From: Augochlora pura
Lineage: Eukaryota; Arthropoda; Insecta; Hymenoptera; Halictidae
Direction: 5' to 3'
Length of the DNA: 64,000 bases
Assembly (NCBI RefSeq): GCF_028453695.1
Contig: NC_135774.1
Coordinates: 16,492,001-16,556,000, forward strand
The notes beneath the pieces were generated by a model, which saw nothing but the letters and a program-made list of their open reading frames with translations, was not told where the DNA came from and did no database searches. Of this stretch, positions 14,101 through 28,862 are shown piece by piece (the first letter of the stretch is position 1; every line of letters starts with the position of its first letter). The position numbers were made by a program, and so were the translations under genes.

Positions 14101-15795
14101 ATTTTTACATACAAGATGGTATGTATTTAAGTAAGTATCGTTCAAGATGTACGCTTCTGACGAAGCCGAAATTTTATTTTGATGCTTCAAGGTTAACCGT
14201 CTCGCGACATCGACATCATGTAAACAATCGACATACTTCGATCTCGTCGGTCGACGTGCCATCTGTTCACAGAAATCGAAATATCAGCGACCAAAGCAAG
14301 TCATGTTATAAACAAATACCAAACCGAGGCAGCAAAACGAGAGACGGTGAGCCAGAGCGGGTTTCAATTGTCGAAAAAGAAGAAAACGACAACGCATTAC
14401 GCGTATATTATCCTAATTGGTCACAGGTTGACAAAAGCATGACGGTTGCTATTTAAAGCTTCTCTTAGCACAACAGCAGCAGCCAAAGTTTAGAGCACGA
14501 CCAACAGGTTCATAAATCTCAAAATAAAGAGCGGCATTTTCGAGTTAATTTCCCGACCATTCCGCTCTTTCATGTGAAACTTTGTAGCAGTTCTCATATT
14601 CTTAAAACAAAATTTGAAATTTTAATTATTTAACTGTTCTGTCGAGACTGCTTTTTAAAATAATTTTTCTCTTGAAATGCTAATGGTAGGCAGTCAAAAT
14701 ATACATAAACTCATAGTGCTCATATTTAGATTATATATTATAATATTATATTATCATATATAATTCATATATTAAATTATATTTATAATAATAAGGTTAT
14801 AATTTATCGATAATAAATGGAACCACAAAAATAGTGTAGAATAATAAATCACAAAAGAGTAACCAACACATTTTTCAAGACACCTTATGAAGGTGCATGA
14901 ATCAGAGCTTTTATGAGATACTCGGGTATCTGAATTACTCGTGAAATTCTAATCTGATGGTATAATAATGAAAATAATACATTAAGATACAGTTTATCTT
15001 TTTATAACCCCTACTGTAATATTATATGTATTTAAACAAATTTAAGTAAAGGAAATTCTGCGTTTTCATTATTTTCTACATTGTATTTTGATTTTAAAAT
15101 GAAAGTATTAAGAAATCTACATTTTCTTTATTAATAAATTAATTAAAACTTTAATTGCGTTTTTCTACGTCTCATTCGGGAAATTTTTGTCTTATGAATT
15201 ATAATTTTTATCATATGAAATGCCCTCGTGCTCGGGCAGTTTTTATATACCCGGTTTATCTCAAAGGTTCAATTGATATTACCAGCCCCAGTATGAATAT
15301 TTATACTGCATGTTATATATTAATTATATCGTACGGAATTTGTACATATACAACATTACTATTCAATGTTATTTCTCTAGAATACTATTCAATGTTATTT
15401 CTGTAGAAATGAAAATGCTAAACATGTGAATAATTATTTGTGTTTAAAGAAATTTTAGTATAGTTCTACATTTAAATACGTGCATTATAGTAACTTTTCA
15501 TAACAATCTAATGCTAACTTTCAAGTCCTTCGACTTGGTCATAAAATTGATTATTATTACAGTTTACAATGTTCATAAGTGTTACACTGATTTTGTTATA
15601 TGCGTTTTATGTCACACAAAACGAACAATCCAACCATAATTTCTAAATGAAAGTCATTCCCTCAACTTGAAAGAAACAACAGATTTTTTGTTTCAGAGAA
15701 TTAAGTCAATAAGTGACAATTACTATTACTGTGATATAAAGATGTAAATCATCGAAGGCGGTTGTGTTAAGCAATAAAAAAAGAAGTTCACTCAC
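11128..15795. other. non-coding stretch
   Basis: Mostly AT-rich. A slightly GC-richer patch at 12230-12740 has GTGTGAG-like repetition and a tRNA-like B-box string (see rejected items). A 26-bp direct duplication lies at 15357-15408. At 14120-14460 a frame of 111 codons is open but unlike any known family. No gene is supported. Confidence 0.45.
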
Positions 15796-16270
15796 CTCTG
15801 ACTAGAAGATACTCCACAGATCAATGCATGCTAAACCAATTCGGCACGCGTGAATCGCACTAGACGTAACTCCACAGAGGACGAAATCCTTTAACGACGT
15901 GCTTCACTATTCAAAAATATTTCGACACCGATTGACGCGATGAAAGCACGATACCGTGTGATCCGTAACGCGACGCAATAAACAAAATATCGGATCACAG
16001 ATGCGCACACCGGCACGACTCTGTCGAAACTGGCGAGGTGAGCGCTGCGGCAAGCACCAAGCGTCGAGGCAGAGCAGCGTTGCTGTTGCTGCCTACGCGC
16101 GGTACAGAGCGAAATACACGTGGGCAAAGGGGAGGGAAACGTCGAGGGCCAGTAGGCTGTAGGACTGTAGCGACCGTAGGTAGAAGGCAGAATAGGTAAA
16201 GCTGTAGTAGGTAGGTATTCGATGCGAATAGCATTTCGCTCGATGGGAACCAGGGTGAAGTAAATCATTC
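15796..16270 (-). promoter_or_regulatory. candidate minus-strand first exon and promoter
   Basis: Read on the minus strand, a GC-rich island ends at 15796 with an excellent splice donor (AGTCAGAG followed by GTGAGTGAAC). Upstream in the same strand lie a pyrimidine-rich stretch, a CACGTG E-box (about 16118) and GC-rich sequence typical of an insect 5' untranslated exon. No long coding frame fits, so a non-coding leader exon is the best reading. The rest of the gene would lie below 15.8 kb and was not found. Confidence 0.35.
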
Positions 16271-18257
16271 GCGCCCTTCACAAAGTATTTATTTTTCCGT
16301 TTTCCGAACGAACCTATCTCTAATGGTCTGAAACGCGATGTTAGATGAGCAAGATAATTATGTACAATCGGGATACAATGATGGACTAAAGCGTATTCGG
16401 CTACCATTTAATACGCAATAATTTTCTTCGAACTAAATAAAGTGACCTGTATTTTTTTAACGTACAAGTAACTAGTTTACTATATAGTAACTAAAATACT
16501 TTTCTATAACTTGATAATAAAGAAAGGTATGTCGTTAGAAATGAAAACGAACCTCCCCACTTAAAAATGGCAATCGGTTGTCAGCAGTGTTCGATTTGGA
16601 AAATTGTATCATATTCTGCTGCTACGGCAAAAGAAATTGCGAAAGAAGCTGGCCTAAATACTGAAATACATAGCGTGCAACATATAAATTGTAAAAGAAT
16701 GTAAACACATAAAACTGCAACAGTTAATGAGTAAACTACAACAAATAAAGTTACATAAAAAAGCTCGTTTCTAATTTGCTGGGGAAAAATGACGAAGATT
16801 TATTTTTAACGATGTAATCAGATTTATTTTAGATGTTATTAAATCGTTGATAATTGTGTGGCGGCGAAGTGACATTGAAACATCTAAATTAGATCTGAAA
16901 ACTTGGATACATTAAATTGATGTTATAAAGCAAATTTAAAGTTATATCTGTTTATACTGTATTTAGTAGGTCGTCCGGACAGTCCTTACAATATACACCC
17001 TTACTTCATTGATACAGTCAACAGAACAGGTGGAAATCCTAGTGATGTATTGAATTTGAATATTTGTTACAATGAAACAAAATAATTAGGGACAATAATA
17101 AATGGAACTCAGCTATGAAAGATATAGGTATATTAATTGTAATGCAATAGGTTATAGATTTTAGGTCTTCACTGGAGAGTGGAGGACAAAGAATTAAAAG
17201 AAGAGAATATACGAATTTCGTTAACCATTGGTTTCAGGATCAACATAGGTTTATACTTTTCAGCTTAAAATTTAATATATTCTTTCGATCCACGATGAGA
17301 AAAATATGCCATTCTACTTAGAAACGGAAGTTGTTCTCCCTACCTTAAAACTACGACTTTTGTGTATAACAATTTTTAATTATATACATAATTTAAAAAC
17401 TTATTTGAGGCATACGATTTATGTTTACATTGTACATTGATACTTTGGCCATCCGAGCTGCAACGACACGCCATATGCTGATCCAGCTTTCACTTCAAAT
17501 AATTTTAATTTCGTCAATTGAAAGTGTTCATATTTTTGAATATTTGATTGTGAAGAAAACATTTTGGGCTCTATTCTTTTTACAAGTTTTTTAATATTGT
17601 CCTGCTATAAAAACACTGAATTTGTTTAAAATAATTGCAAAATAAACAGTGAAATGATTAATTTGTTCAACTCAGATTGTTTTTCTTAGTTCGGTATCTC
17701 TCTCACGTTTCTGCTATCATCATTTGATAGCTCAACAATTTTTAAAAATTTCTTAAAATCCTTCGAGATATGTTTGCTAAAGATTACAACATACTTGAAT
17801 TTGACTGTAATCTGAAACAGTACATGTAAACATATAAAACGAAGAAACAATGAATGAACGATGATAAGAAATAAATAACGCAGGAAACGGTTATCTCACA
17901 TCCTCCTTTATTAAAAACGAGTGTAATGGGAATGAATGAAGTATAAATTATCAATGCATTTACATTCGTTCTTTAGATACATGCACTATAAAAAAAGAAG
18001 TACGACTTTCGATCCCGTTTGGAACAACTATCGGTATTATAATGAGAAATATTAACCAATTGAGTACATAAATATAATATGAAATATAAAGTGATTCATC
18101 TAAGATATTTTAGCAGTCAACTATCAACATTTCTAACACACATTACGTGGCAATATTCTCATAATACTGAACTTGATTGAGTCGATAATATGTTATAGTA
18201 TTGCTACTATAAAGTTTAATAAAATCTATTTGTAGAAATTTAACAGTTCTTTTTTAT

Positions 18258-18340
18258 GAGAATATAAGGGCATAAGAACATAAGACAATTATAACATAAG
18301 GACATAAGAATATAAAGACATAGGAATATATACATATAAT
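18258..18340. repeat. degenerate ACATAAGA-type minisatellite
   Basis: Short units of the form (A)CATAAGA/AATATAAG recur about seven to eight times in a row with small variations. It is a simple tandem repeat with no coding capacity. Confidence 0.6.
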
Positions 18341-19852
18341 GAATGTTACCTTTAAGTATTTATCTAGCATGAATAATATAATGGTGTTACAGGTAACTCC
18401 AACATTCTATTCTATTCCATGTTGTAGCCAAAAAGAATTTGTCATGTTTTGATTATTTCATATTCTAACTAGGGAAAAATATTACTGGATAATTAATCTA
18501 AAATTAGATGAATACATTCTTGTGGACTTTTCATTTGAGGTCTGTCATGAATTGAGTGTATGTATCAATCATTTCTATGAAAATCATTATACCAATTTAA
18601 TTGTGAATTCTAAGAACATTAAAGAAATATCGTGAATATATGAAAATTATATATGAACGTTGTGTTTGCTTCGACAAATGTGCTAATGATCATATAAGTG
18701 GTCTACTTAAAACTGAAATCTAAAAAGCCAAAGATCAAAGATAGTAAATCACCTTTCAGACACATTATTTACTCTGCAGGTAATAGGACATAAGTGTTTG
18801 TAAAATTAAACAATCATGCTACTTTTAACAATTATTAATAACAATCATTATCAAAACAATAAATTATTATTAACAATCACATAGCAAGAATTCTATTGGA
18901 TAAAATGTAAATTATAATTCTATTGGTAAAACTACAACCGTGTATTATAAATTTTGACGAGCACCAATTTGATACAGTTGCACTCAGCGCAGGGTTAACA
19001 TTTTAAAACAAAGAATACGATTCGTATGACTTCGTTCACTCATCATACATAATTACCGCCACGATGCGTTACGATTGCAGAGTCGAATCCATTGTCGAAA
19101 TAAAGGGTTACACGTCGGACAATGTACACGAAGTAGATTATATTCGGACTCATTTAACAAACCCTTTTCACCTCTGTTCCGGTTCTAAGGCAGCTTTCAA
19201 CGAGCTCATTGCTCGCGCCTGACTTCTAAAAGAAGATGGAATAAACGTAAGAAGAAGCAGAGGGGAACAGGTTCTAGATTCATTCACATCTCCGTCGAGG
19301 CCTTGGGCCCGACAAAAAGCATTCTATGCAGTTCCTACCATCGACTTTATCTGTATTCTACCGGTACCCGCACGGTATCAACTCCTCTTGTAAACGTCGA
19401 ACGAGACAAACTAATAAATGTTGCAAGGTTCATGGTGCTTGTTTCGTTATCATCCACTTTGCCAATTGTATGGAACGATGCAATTTGAAATAATTGTATA
19501 GGCTTCACGGGAAATTGCAAATACATAGAATGTGGGAAACGTGACTAACAGCGACACTACAATTTACAAGAGTTTCGAACATCTATACACCGATTTCCCA
19601 ATGTATATATTTTATACCGTATGATTTAATCTATCTGTATCGTCGAGATTGAGTTTCTTGCCATCGCAAACAGCATTAAAAGAAAATGAGTTTTCGATCG
19701 CACGCGGTAGTACGTTAACAGCAAATACCAAATTTTATTATATAGTAAATAAGAGAAACCGCATGGTATTGTTGAGTTAACTTAATACTAAACAGACCTA
19801 GACACATTTGAAATGGTATTATTTAAAATATTGTTTCAATGTACAGGGTGTC

Positions 19853-20010
19853 TCAGTAATTCTGTTAACAAGTGATAACTCCATTATCGATAATGATACG
19901 CGGAAATTCTTAAGGAGCAAATTGTTTGGTTCAAAGGAACACATGTTGCGGTGAAAATTGTATTTTGTAAAGGTCATATTTTTCGAGATTCGAAGGTCAT
20001 CGATGTTTTT
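19853..20010 (+). mobile_element. fragment of a CAGGGTGTCTCAG-ended short element
   Basis: The string TACAGGGTGTCTCAGTAATT at 19848-19867 has the look of the terminus of a short DNA element preceded by a TA target, like the foldback element at 40064. The following sequence is non-coding, and the opposite end was not located. The family is not assigned. Confidence 0.35.
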
Positions 20011-23000
20011 TTTTTTTAAATAGGATTACGTATTTCTATTATTATATCACGACAGCTGAGATAAAGACGAATCTAATGATTGCAAAAATATGACCTTAAG
20101 ATCAACGATAAAAAATTATTGTTCAAAATTATTTTCATTAACTTCTGTATAGTTTTTTAATTCTGTTTCTTGTGCAAGCCGCAGCCGATGGCACGACAAT
20201 TATAATAAATACATAATAAGAAATACAAGGTGATTTTTTAACATTTATTTATATTTTTTCGGGTACTTCTGCTAAATTTCCTAACAAAAGTTTATTGGTT
20301 TTCTGCCAACTACGTATTAAAATATTTAATTTAAATGAATTATAATTTTTTCAATAAAAGTCGTAGCCACCCTCATGTTTTTATTAAGTAGAATTGCATA
20401 TTCTTTAATATTATTATTATTACATAAATTCGACGAAAAGAAAGTTACATATTATAGATAAGATATAACGAAATAATTAATTATTTGTAATTATTGTCAT
20501 TTTGAACATTTGAAATACTTATTTTGTATTTTTTATTATACTAATTAACCCCTTTTTTTTATTTCCGACTATTTATTCGCCTATAAATCAGCTCTTTACC
20601 CCGACCGGTAGCCTGTGAATCAGTTGTCATGGCAACCAACAATATGCTATCTATTGTCGAGGTAGTATTATATAATTTTTTAAATATTAGATATCTTCTG
20701 CGATTAATAAAATAAATAAAATAAAATAATTTTATGAAAATATTAAAATGTTTATAACCGAACGACCGGTCGATGAAGTGTTAAAAGCGGTTATGTTTGA
20801 GAATACGCAGTGTCACTAATTTCAATCTTTTTTCATTCCAAAGATTTTAAAACGTCGTTGACATACAAATAAATCTTGTAAATTTTACTGGAAAAGGTGT
20901 AATAACTAATAATTTATTATTTGCAGAACATTCTCTCAGAAAGTTAAGAACACATGCATTTTACACTAAAATAGCCCTTTAAATATGAAATCATGTTCCC
21001 GAAGGAACGAGAGGAAACGGACAAAGGAACGATATCCTAGCGGGAGCAACGAGCGCGGCCCACGGAGAAACAGAAAAGGTATCGATGTGCGATGTATCTG
21101 TTGCAAAAAATATGCTCGAATCTATGAAAAAATGAAACGTAACAGATTATTCATGATGCGAGTCAGCTTAAACTTTCCGAAACTAGTTTTAGCGTGAATA
21201 TTGTTATCGAGTCGAAGTTATCAGGTATTGATATTCAGAATCATAATTCGTGACTGTATTGATTTGAATAAAAGGAAGTTCAGATCCCTGCAAATTTCTC
21301 GTTCATAATATACGGTTCTAAGTGTGTACACGTGTTATCTGGGGGCACTAATCTAAAATGTTCCAACGTGGGCTGCGTGGGCATACACGAACATCGCCGG
21401 TTAAGAAACACCTCGGGAGCCTACGCCTTTCTCACATGTGGTCAGGCATGATAAATCGAGGGATCTGAGCGATTTTGATACTCTTAACGTGTGTACTTGC
21501 GCAACACGCATAAAAGTTATACGTCAGAATCACCTGAACTCGTTGGATGCAAGTTAGATGACAATAGAAACCTTCCGATTTATCCGTGAACAGGATCTTT
21601 TTAATTGTTTTTTAATTTCAAAAGCATTAGTTACTTAAACATTGAAAATTTATAATTGAAATTACATCGAACAGTTCACTGCTATTTAAATTGCAAAAAT
21701 AAAGGATAAAATAAACTTATTCACAAAATGGGGATTAAAAATTGTGAATTCGAAACATAGATTAATCTAAAAGTTATATGTATATGTATGTACGTACGAT
21801 AAGTAATTTAAAAATTATTTGGAGTACGAAAAATGTGCTACTCAACCTCTATATTTAATTAATTCTAATTACAATACAATTACAATTGTATGATCAATAG
21901 CGACGATAAACAAACAGAACCTATTGTAAAACACTGTGTTTTAACATATTCCTGTTAACCTCTTGCGCTATTATTATCATATTACTCTTAATATGAAGAT
22001 GTGAGACATAATCCCTTACATGTATCTTGTAACCGTATAAATCGCGTTCCTAGACCTGGCTCAGTTCGTGCGTGAAGTAGGTAACCATTTGTTGTTGTTT
22101 TGATGTTTGGACGTTTATTCCAAAACCGTTGTGTAATGCGGTTTTGTTATGGAAAACGGAATTTGAATCTGCGAGCAAGGAAATATTTGAGAATCGATAA
22201 AGGCCGATTACATACTGCCTTACAATTACGATAATTTCAGGTCCGTGTCTCAAGGCACTGGACGATGGGCAATAATCTTGATTTAATTAATATTTACCAG
22301 ACACCTAAATTTGTTTGCAATATTAACATGATTGTACTTTATTCAACGTTCACGTTGCAAAGCTTGTTTACAAAGTTCGCGGTCACAATCTGGATACCAT
22401 TCGCGTCTTTTAAATCAAAATCAAATTCTACTCCTCTATTATTACTTAAACGTCGGAGAAAAGGTTGACGCACGATAAATATCAATTTTCCTTCATCTAT
22501 AGAAAATTCGGAAGAAAGAAATGGTAATCAACGTTACTGTGAAAAAAGACTCGTAGTGCAAGAGCCTTTTGTGTTCTAAGTAACAATATGTCTTACAAAT
22601 ATATAAATATAAAAAATATTTTATTAAACTCATAATTTGTTGGCTAGTAAATGATTATCGCGATTGCAATTAAAATATGACAGGTAACACTTATGAGGAC
22701 TTTCTCTATAAATCATTTTTCCTGCGTATGTGAAAATGTACTATAATATCAAGATATACGTGTGTATAGATCTTTCACAGTAGAAAGTTTAATGAGAATT
22801 CGAAAAAATGTCCGCGGTAATCAGAAAGTTGTTACAAATCGATGATAAAAAAATTTAAACGGATTAGAATCGACGAAAGTGGGCGAACTACTTTCGATCT
22901 TTTGCAACGCTCTGGTACCTGCGCATGGCAACATCTATAATTAATGAAAATAAAATAAAAAATATTATAATTTGCAAGAGATTTTTACGAGTACGCAACT

Positions 23001-24861
23001 AATTTACTATAAGTTGATTTTCACCGATGTCCTCAAGGTTTCCTACAATTTCTCTAGCGCAGGGTGAAGTATTTCTTTTCAAGAACTGACCAAAATGATT
23101 TCATTCATTTTATGTGAGAACGAAATTACTTGGGAATGATATAATTTTATCATTTTCTACAATTTTATAAAAAAATTTACAAATCGATTTATAAATGTTT
23201 ATAAGTATTATATGTTTGTTTATGTTATATTACTTTAACACTTTTATTTGCATTATAAGTAAGAATTTAAATGAGCTAGCTTTTCATCTAACATTTACTG
23301 AATCAGCTCATATCTTTCCGAATTGTTCGTCTCTATTTGTTTCATGTTCCTTGAAGTTTAATCTAATTAATCCCTTGTCTTACGATTTATTTTTAAAGAA
23401 ATGTGCTTGGACGGGTAATTTAAATTGTCACAAAATAAAACCAACACATTGCTGTCTGTATTTAACATACTTATACGAATGTAGACATTATTTCATGGGC
23501 AATCGGGAACATCAAAGTCTATATTGGCACATGACAGGGATGTTACATATACTAACTAACAAATATTTTATTTTGTATCACGAACAGAAATCCCAATTGA
23601 TTATAATGGCATCGAATTGTTTGGAATGTAATGTACTTCAGTGAATTAATAGCAATTTTTTAACGTTGCTAATAAAAAAAACACAAGCATATACAACATT
23701 ATATTCAACGTGAAAAAGAATGTTGGTATGGTTTGTTTGCGACATAGAAAAATCATTGAACAGTAATTCAGAAACTAGTTAATAGAGGAACAGAGTTGCG
23801 AAAACTCTATACTCTTAACAAAATATAATGCCTCGTCAGTAAACGAAATAAATGGAAAAATATTGGAATATTGGTTTCTATACATTCAGTAATAATTATT
23901 CCAGGAAGCAAAAATTTTATATATCGCACAAGATTTAATAAATCGTTGCCAAAATACTCCATTGTGTAGCGTGAAATAATAAATGCGTAAACAAATATGT
24001 GATAAAGATGTAATTACTTTTACTACTTACCAAATAGCTAACTCAGAATTTTTCGAGTAAAGTGATGTGGCATTTTAGAAATGATTTATAATCGATAAAC
24101 AATGATGCAAGAAATCCCTCATACTGCCGCAGTTGATGAGCTTCGCTCAATCGTTTCTTCAACCACAGAGTAAATGTTGGCTACCTCTTATAACCTCCCC
24201 TAACCTCCCTACCTCCCTAATCAATCTCGAAAAGGCAATTCTAATCAGTCAGTTCGTCTAATTTATGGGTTCGATGTAGAACGTTACTGCGATGATCCTT
24301 TCACTCGAGCAAACTCGACATTAACATCAACAGACTGCTGAATATTCTGAGCAATGCCACGGACTATAAAATCTATTCTAATTTATTCAAGTAGGTAGCA
24401 GAACCGTGACGCCGGTGCACCATGTTTCACACAGTTTTAGTTCATAATTGTTACAGTGATTTCCGTGTCACAGTGCAAGGTTCCGTTAAGATTTTTGAAA
24501 AATCGAAGGACGCAGCCATCTTTCCCATTGTCGACCGTCAACCTTCAACCGTCAACCGTCATCCGTTCGACCGGAAATATTACCTGTATATTGTGGAAAA
24601 TTTCTCCGGAGGAAGATGTGCTCGGTGAAAATCTCCGTACCTGAGTCGGAATAAGAAGATAATATAATGCTCTTTACGCGAGCCGCAGGTCTCAACCCGG
24701 ATTGTCCTTTTGAGAATTCTCACTACACCTACCTTCGAAATATGATCAGTGAAACTCAGAGCTGTTCGTGAGATGAAACAACACTGAAAATCGTGGCAAT
24801 AGTATAATAACTGTATATATAATTAATTAATAATCATTTCTAACGCAGTCATATTCATTAA

Positions 24862-25097
24862 CCCCTTGCCGTACTTTGACGAGTCCGACTCGTGACGGAC
24901 TAGTAATAAATAATTAAATATAGATGCTATTCTGTTCTTTAAAATTGGAATAGAATTCTAATCCCTTGTTATTAATATTTAAGCATTCAAGTAAATTCAG
25001 GCATGGAATAAATTGATGTTCTGTCCCTTCTAAGAAATTGTGTAAATTGAAAAATTCCTAATCGCGGTGACTGTGTAGAAAATGGTACGTCGAAGGG
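24862..25097. mobile_element. piggyBac-like miniature element, second family
   Basis: Flanked by TTAA on both sides (24858-24861 and 25098-25101). The left end is CCCCTTGCCGTAC; the right end read in reverse is CCCTTCGACGTACC. An inner palindrome, GACGAGTCCGACTCGTG, lies near the left end. The interior is AT-rich and non-coding, 236 bp in all. Ends and size resemble the 10884 element, but the interior differs, so it is a separate subfamily. Confidence 0.75.
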
Positions 25098-25101
25098 TTA
25101 A

Positions 25102-28100
25102 GGGAATATTCTCATTCAGAAATATGTGCAGTGAGTGTAGAAAGCGTTCAAGCGATCAAATCGATTCGACTACTAAAACATTTTTTATTAGTAGGCTCAA
25201 TATTATTAACAATGTAGTAATTCGTGCAATAATCCTACAAACACCCAGAAATTCATTATAGGCCATCTGTTTGCAAGGTTGAGTACGCAGCCGGTTGAAG
25301 GGCACTTTCTTCTGCGGCCTATAAACAATAATTAACAGATTAAAAACGAAACGCGTCTATGCAGAGGAGCAGCAAAGGACAGGTGAAGTGTCCAACTGCC
25401 AGCACTTCTTGCACACCTTTAGCTTGTCGGTTATGTATGTATGTATTAGGTTTGTATGTATGTATATATGTACATTCACTCGTTCTTCAGCTGCGTGAAA
25501 AAGTGAAATTAATTGTGGTAATGGACGGTGTCCTCAACGGAAATAGTTTTGCGGTATGTTTGTAATGGTGTGCGACCGAATAACTACTTTCACTAGTTAT
25601 AACCACGAACTTGTTTATACAATTTTTCACTAAAAATTAATCTTTCGGGAGATCATATTCACATACTCGCAAATCAAATTATCCCTTTTGCAGATCTTAT
25701 TCATTTTTCGAAATTCACCCCTTTGCAAATTATATGCATTTATTTGTAATTATCTCTACTAAAATCATATTAAATGTAATCACTGTGGGTAGATGTTTTT
25801 TTTATTGAACGTTAATACGGAATAATTATTCATATAATTTTATGGACAAGTAAATTCATTCATATAAATTGAATAACATACAGCCAATTTTGAGCCGTGA
25901 AAGGAGATATTTTATTTACGAAAAGGTGAATATGATGTACAAAAGGGATTAATTTGGAGAGCAAAATTTTGAACTCAGAAAAACATCAGCATGTATACAG
26001 GTCATGCTTCAAATGTATGAATTCAGAACCGTTAAATTCGTTGCATCTTACGATATCGCGTAAACATGTTCGTACAAATTGCAACGACTAAAATGCAAAC
26101 AAGGCAGAGCAGGTGCAATGGTTTTTAAATTAAGCGGAACGACAAGTGTATAGCACGTGTATGAAATTGTAGTGACTACTATGTACGTAGCTGTATCGAA
26201 AAAAATTATGATATTCGATCATTCAACGCATCGACACTTATCCCTTTCGCATTGTTCGATTATTTGACTATACCATTGTAATAAAAATACCTCCATAACT
26301 AGATTCTCAAACACTGAAGTAATAAAAATAATTCACATTTGCACATAAGAGTATATTACATCTTTAAAAAATAGGTCTACTTCTGTTGTATTATAATAAT
26401 ATGTATAGACCCACATAATACATGCATATATATTAATAAAATATATACATAGTAAATATAGTAATATATATGTACATAGTAAAAAAATCGACGTTTACTC
26501 CTTTAAAAGATTTGAAATATTCAAAATAAAAACATAAATGACGAGCTTGTTGAAGAGAATCTAGCAAATTTTATACATTTTAATAAACTTTTGGTTAATA
26601 TACTTTTGGATTTTGTGTCATCGATCTACGTACGTTGAATTTTTCCAGTTATAAATAATAAATGAATTATGTACATTAAATGATCGTAACTCGTGCTCTC
26701 TTTCTTTTAGTAGTTTTATAGTGTTGCACGTGAACTTATACGCGTGACTGTACGTTTTTACGAACGTACCAAATTGCACGCTAAGACAACATCGAAGTCC
26801 TTATTTATTGTCACACGATAACTACTATCGTTTAACGGTTCCTTTGAAGGAACAGGAATACACCTACATACTGAAGGCGTAGCCTCGGGTAAGGAATGAG
26901 ATTACGAGTTCATTATATCTAGACATATATAATCTGCGATTATTGCATCGTTGTAACCTACAACGTATAACGTAATGGAGTGGTATACACTAGATTTACT
27001 TCTAATACTCTCATAGACGCAAAACAGGTACACTAGATAAACATGATTTATTTTTGTCATAAGAACTACACGTTCTATACGCTCATTCCATTACCAGATT
27101 AGCTTTATTACTTCCAACGCTGATAAACAAGTACTACGTGCGTATAGCTTGCGTGACTACACTGACAATAATCTTTAAGAAACCCTAAATATGACAATAT
27201 CATTTTTATCAAAGGAATCCAGAGATATCTTTTAAAATTTTAATTTCTCAATAGTTTTACGAAAGGACTCAAAAGATACTTTTTAACACTTTCATTTACA
27301 CTTATTTTCTGAATTTAATTCATTCTCTTCAATGGCCTGTTTTACCTTTCCTATAGTGATTATTGAGCGTGAATGGGTCACAAAGACTGAAAGAATAAAG
27401 AATTCCATTTTATTTTTATCTCTTTTTATTATTCTTCGTTGTTATATTATTATTGTTATTATATCTATTTACTTATTTACTACGTAGCCTAATTCTATTG
27501 TATACATTTGTTATTTCTTTTCATTAATTTATTTAATTTCTATATTGAGTCCCTGCGCAAGGCGGTAGAATTGTAATTACCCCCGGGTATTCATTGTAAG
27601 CCCGGGGGGACATTAATTGATAAATAAATTCGTAGTAAATATAAGTATACATTGTATCAAGAATTGGTGAAAATAGTGTTAAAACTGCTACATATAAATT
27701 TTTCATTGCCAAAAGAAAATATACGTTTGCGATCGTATTAAGAATTTCTACTGACGAAAACGTTGTTCAACGACTCACTGTCGGTAACGTAATTAGATAT
27801 TATCGTGTCCGTAACACTTAGGTTCATTAAATTCTAATTTAGCATACTAAATTACCTAGGGAACAAATTATCTATAAAATCGGCATTAACGTCCATAAGG
27901 TCAGAGATTATCCTTTACGCCCGTAGTCTTGACCGTATTTATTTTTACAAATGGAATTTCCCAAATTGACTACTCGGCACAAGCGTCACGACAGCACGAT
28001 GCTTTCGACGCCGTGGCGCGGAAGCGTCGGGACACATCAACGAATGACTTTCGACTTCCCGCCTTTACAATTAGGAAGGTCTTCGCATTATCCCTGAATC

Positions 28101-28829
28101 CTATCTCCTCATGCTACAATAACGAAGTTTTGCGAAAATAGAAGCTATTAAGTGCTCTAGGCATAGAAGCTTTGAGTGCCGGACGGTACAATTAGATACT
28201 CGATATAATTTTTAATTGTTTATATTCAAGTTCATTTTACGTTCACTTTTAAAACGTTATAACTATTTTAAAATCCGTCCAAACGAGGTAAATTTCGTTG
28301 AGATGTAAGTTCGACTATCAGTTTTATGTATTTCGAATGAATAAAAATTCGTATTAATTACAATTGCTTAAAATAATTCAAACATTAGAAAATGATGCCT
28401 TTCAAACATATTATCTGTGCTTATGATAAAAATTTAAAAAATATGTTGTGCACATCTCGGCAACCTATACGCGTTCTTACAGTTTTTGGTCGGAAGAGTC
28501 AAAACTGCGATTACGTCAAGTTTTTTAAGAATTTGTTTAGCCGTTATCTAGAAAACTAATTCCTGTAACATCTAGAAAGATTTAGATCGTTCGGCCCAGT
28601 CATAAGCAAGTTATTATGTACACGTTCGAATAATTTCTTGTCTCACTGTAAGTTGAGCGCGTCGGAACGAAGAAAGTGCAAATGTTTCCGTAATCTTGTT
28701 CCAAAGATCATAGAATCACAAAACATCGACGATCACATTGCGAAGATCCCGTAGTTCACGGCAAGCAGCAGACCTTTGTATCGGAACGACCGGAGCAGCT
28801 TGCATTTTCGTATTGACGTATCCGCAAGA
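25102..28829. other. non-coding stretch
   Basis: AT-rich. It contains TATG-type simple sequence at 25430-25475, an AT-rich repeat at 26390-26480 and a GC hairpin at 27580-27608. No gene is supported up to the GC-rise at about 28650. Confidence 0.45.
27580..27608. repeat. perfect CCCCCGGG hairpin
   Basis: An 8-bp perfect inverted repeat (27580-27587 and 27601-27608) with a 13-base loop stands out as an isolated GC island in AT-rich DNA. No function can be assigned. Confidence 0.6.
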
Positions 28830-28862
28830 ATGCCGGTTAAAAGAAAGTTGCAGGCTAAGCTG
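28830..28862 (+). CDS. candidate short first coding exon
   Basis: An ATG followed by ten further codons (reading MPVKRKLQAKL) runs straight into a strong donor (AGCTG followed by GTAAGTACG). The surrounding 28650-29260 is a GC-rich island, consistent with a promoter and first exon. The peptide is basic and not recognised, and the next exon was not found. An overlapping minus-strand frame of 142 codons has no family and is considered a shadow. The call rests only on the start codon, the donor and the base composition. Confidence 0.2.

Larger units (their letters stand above)
16400..24857. other. AT-rich non-coding stretch
   Basis: No coding exon could be supported. Small simple repeats and one short element terminus are listed separately. 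A 149-codon frame at 23195-23644 is considered a chance opening. Confidence 0.5.

Noticed and set aside
14121..14456. A 111-codon open frame.
   Set aside because: A weak case: a basic, low-complexity peptide without motif. The frame sits in unconstrained-looking sequence and overlaps a minus-strand frame of similar quality.
20546..20795. A possible TTAA-flanked element (TTAACCCC... to ...AGTGTTAA).
   Set aside because: The two ends do not pair well beyond the first few bases, and the inner ACCGGT match is too short to support an element.
23195..23644. A 149-codon open frame on the plus strand.
   Set aside because: Composition is that of the AT-rich flanks, it has no recognised motif, and its hydrophobic start looks like chance; no splice or promoter signals support it.
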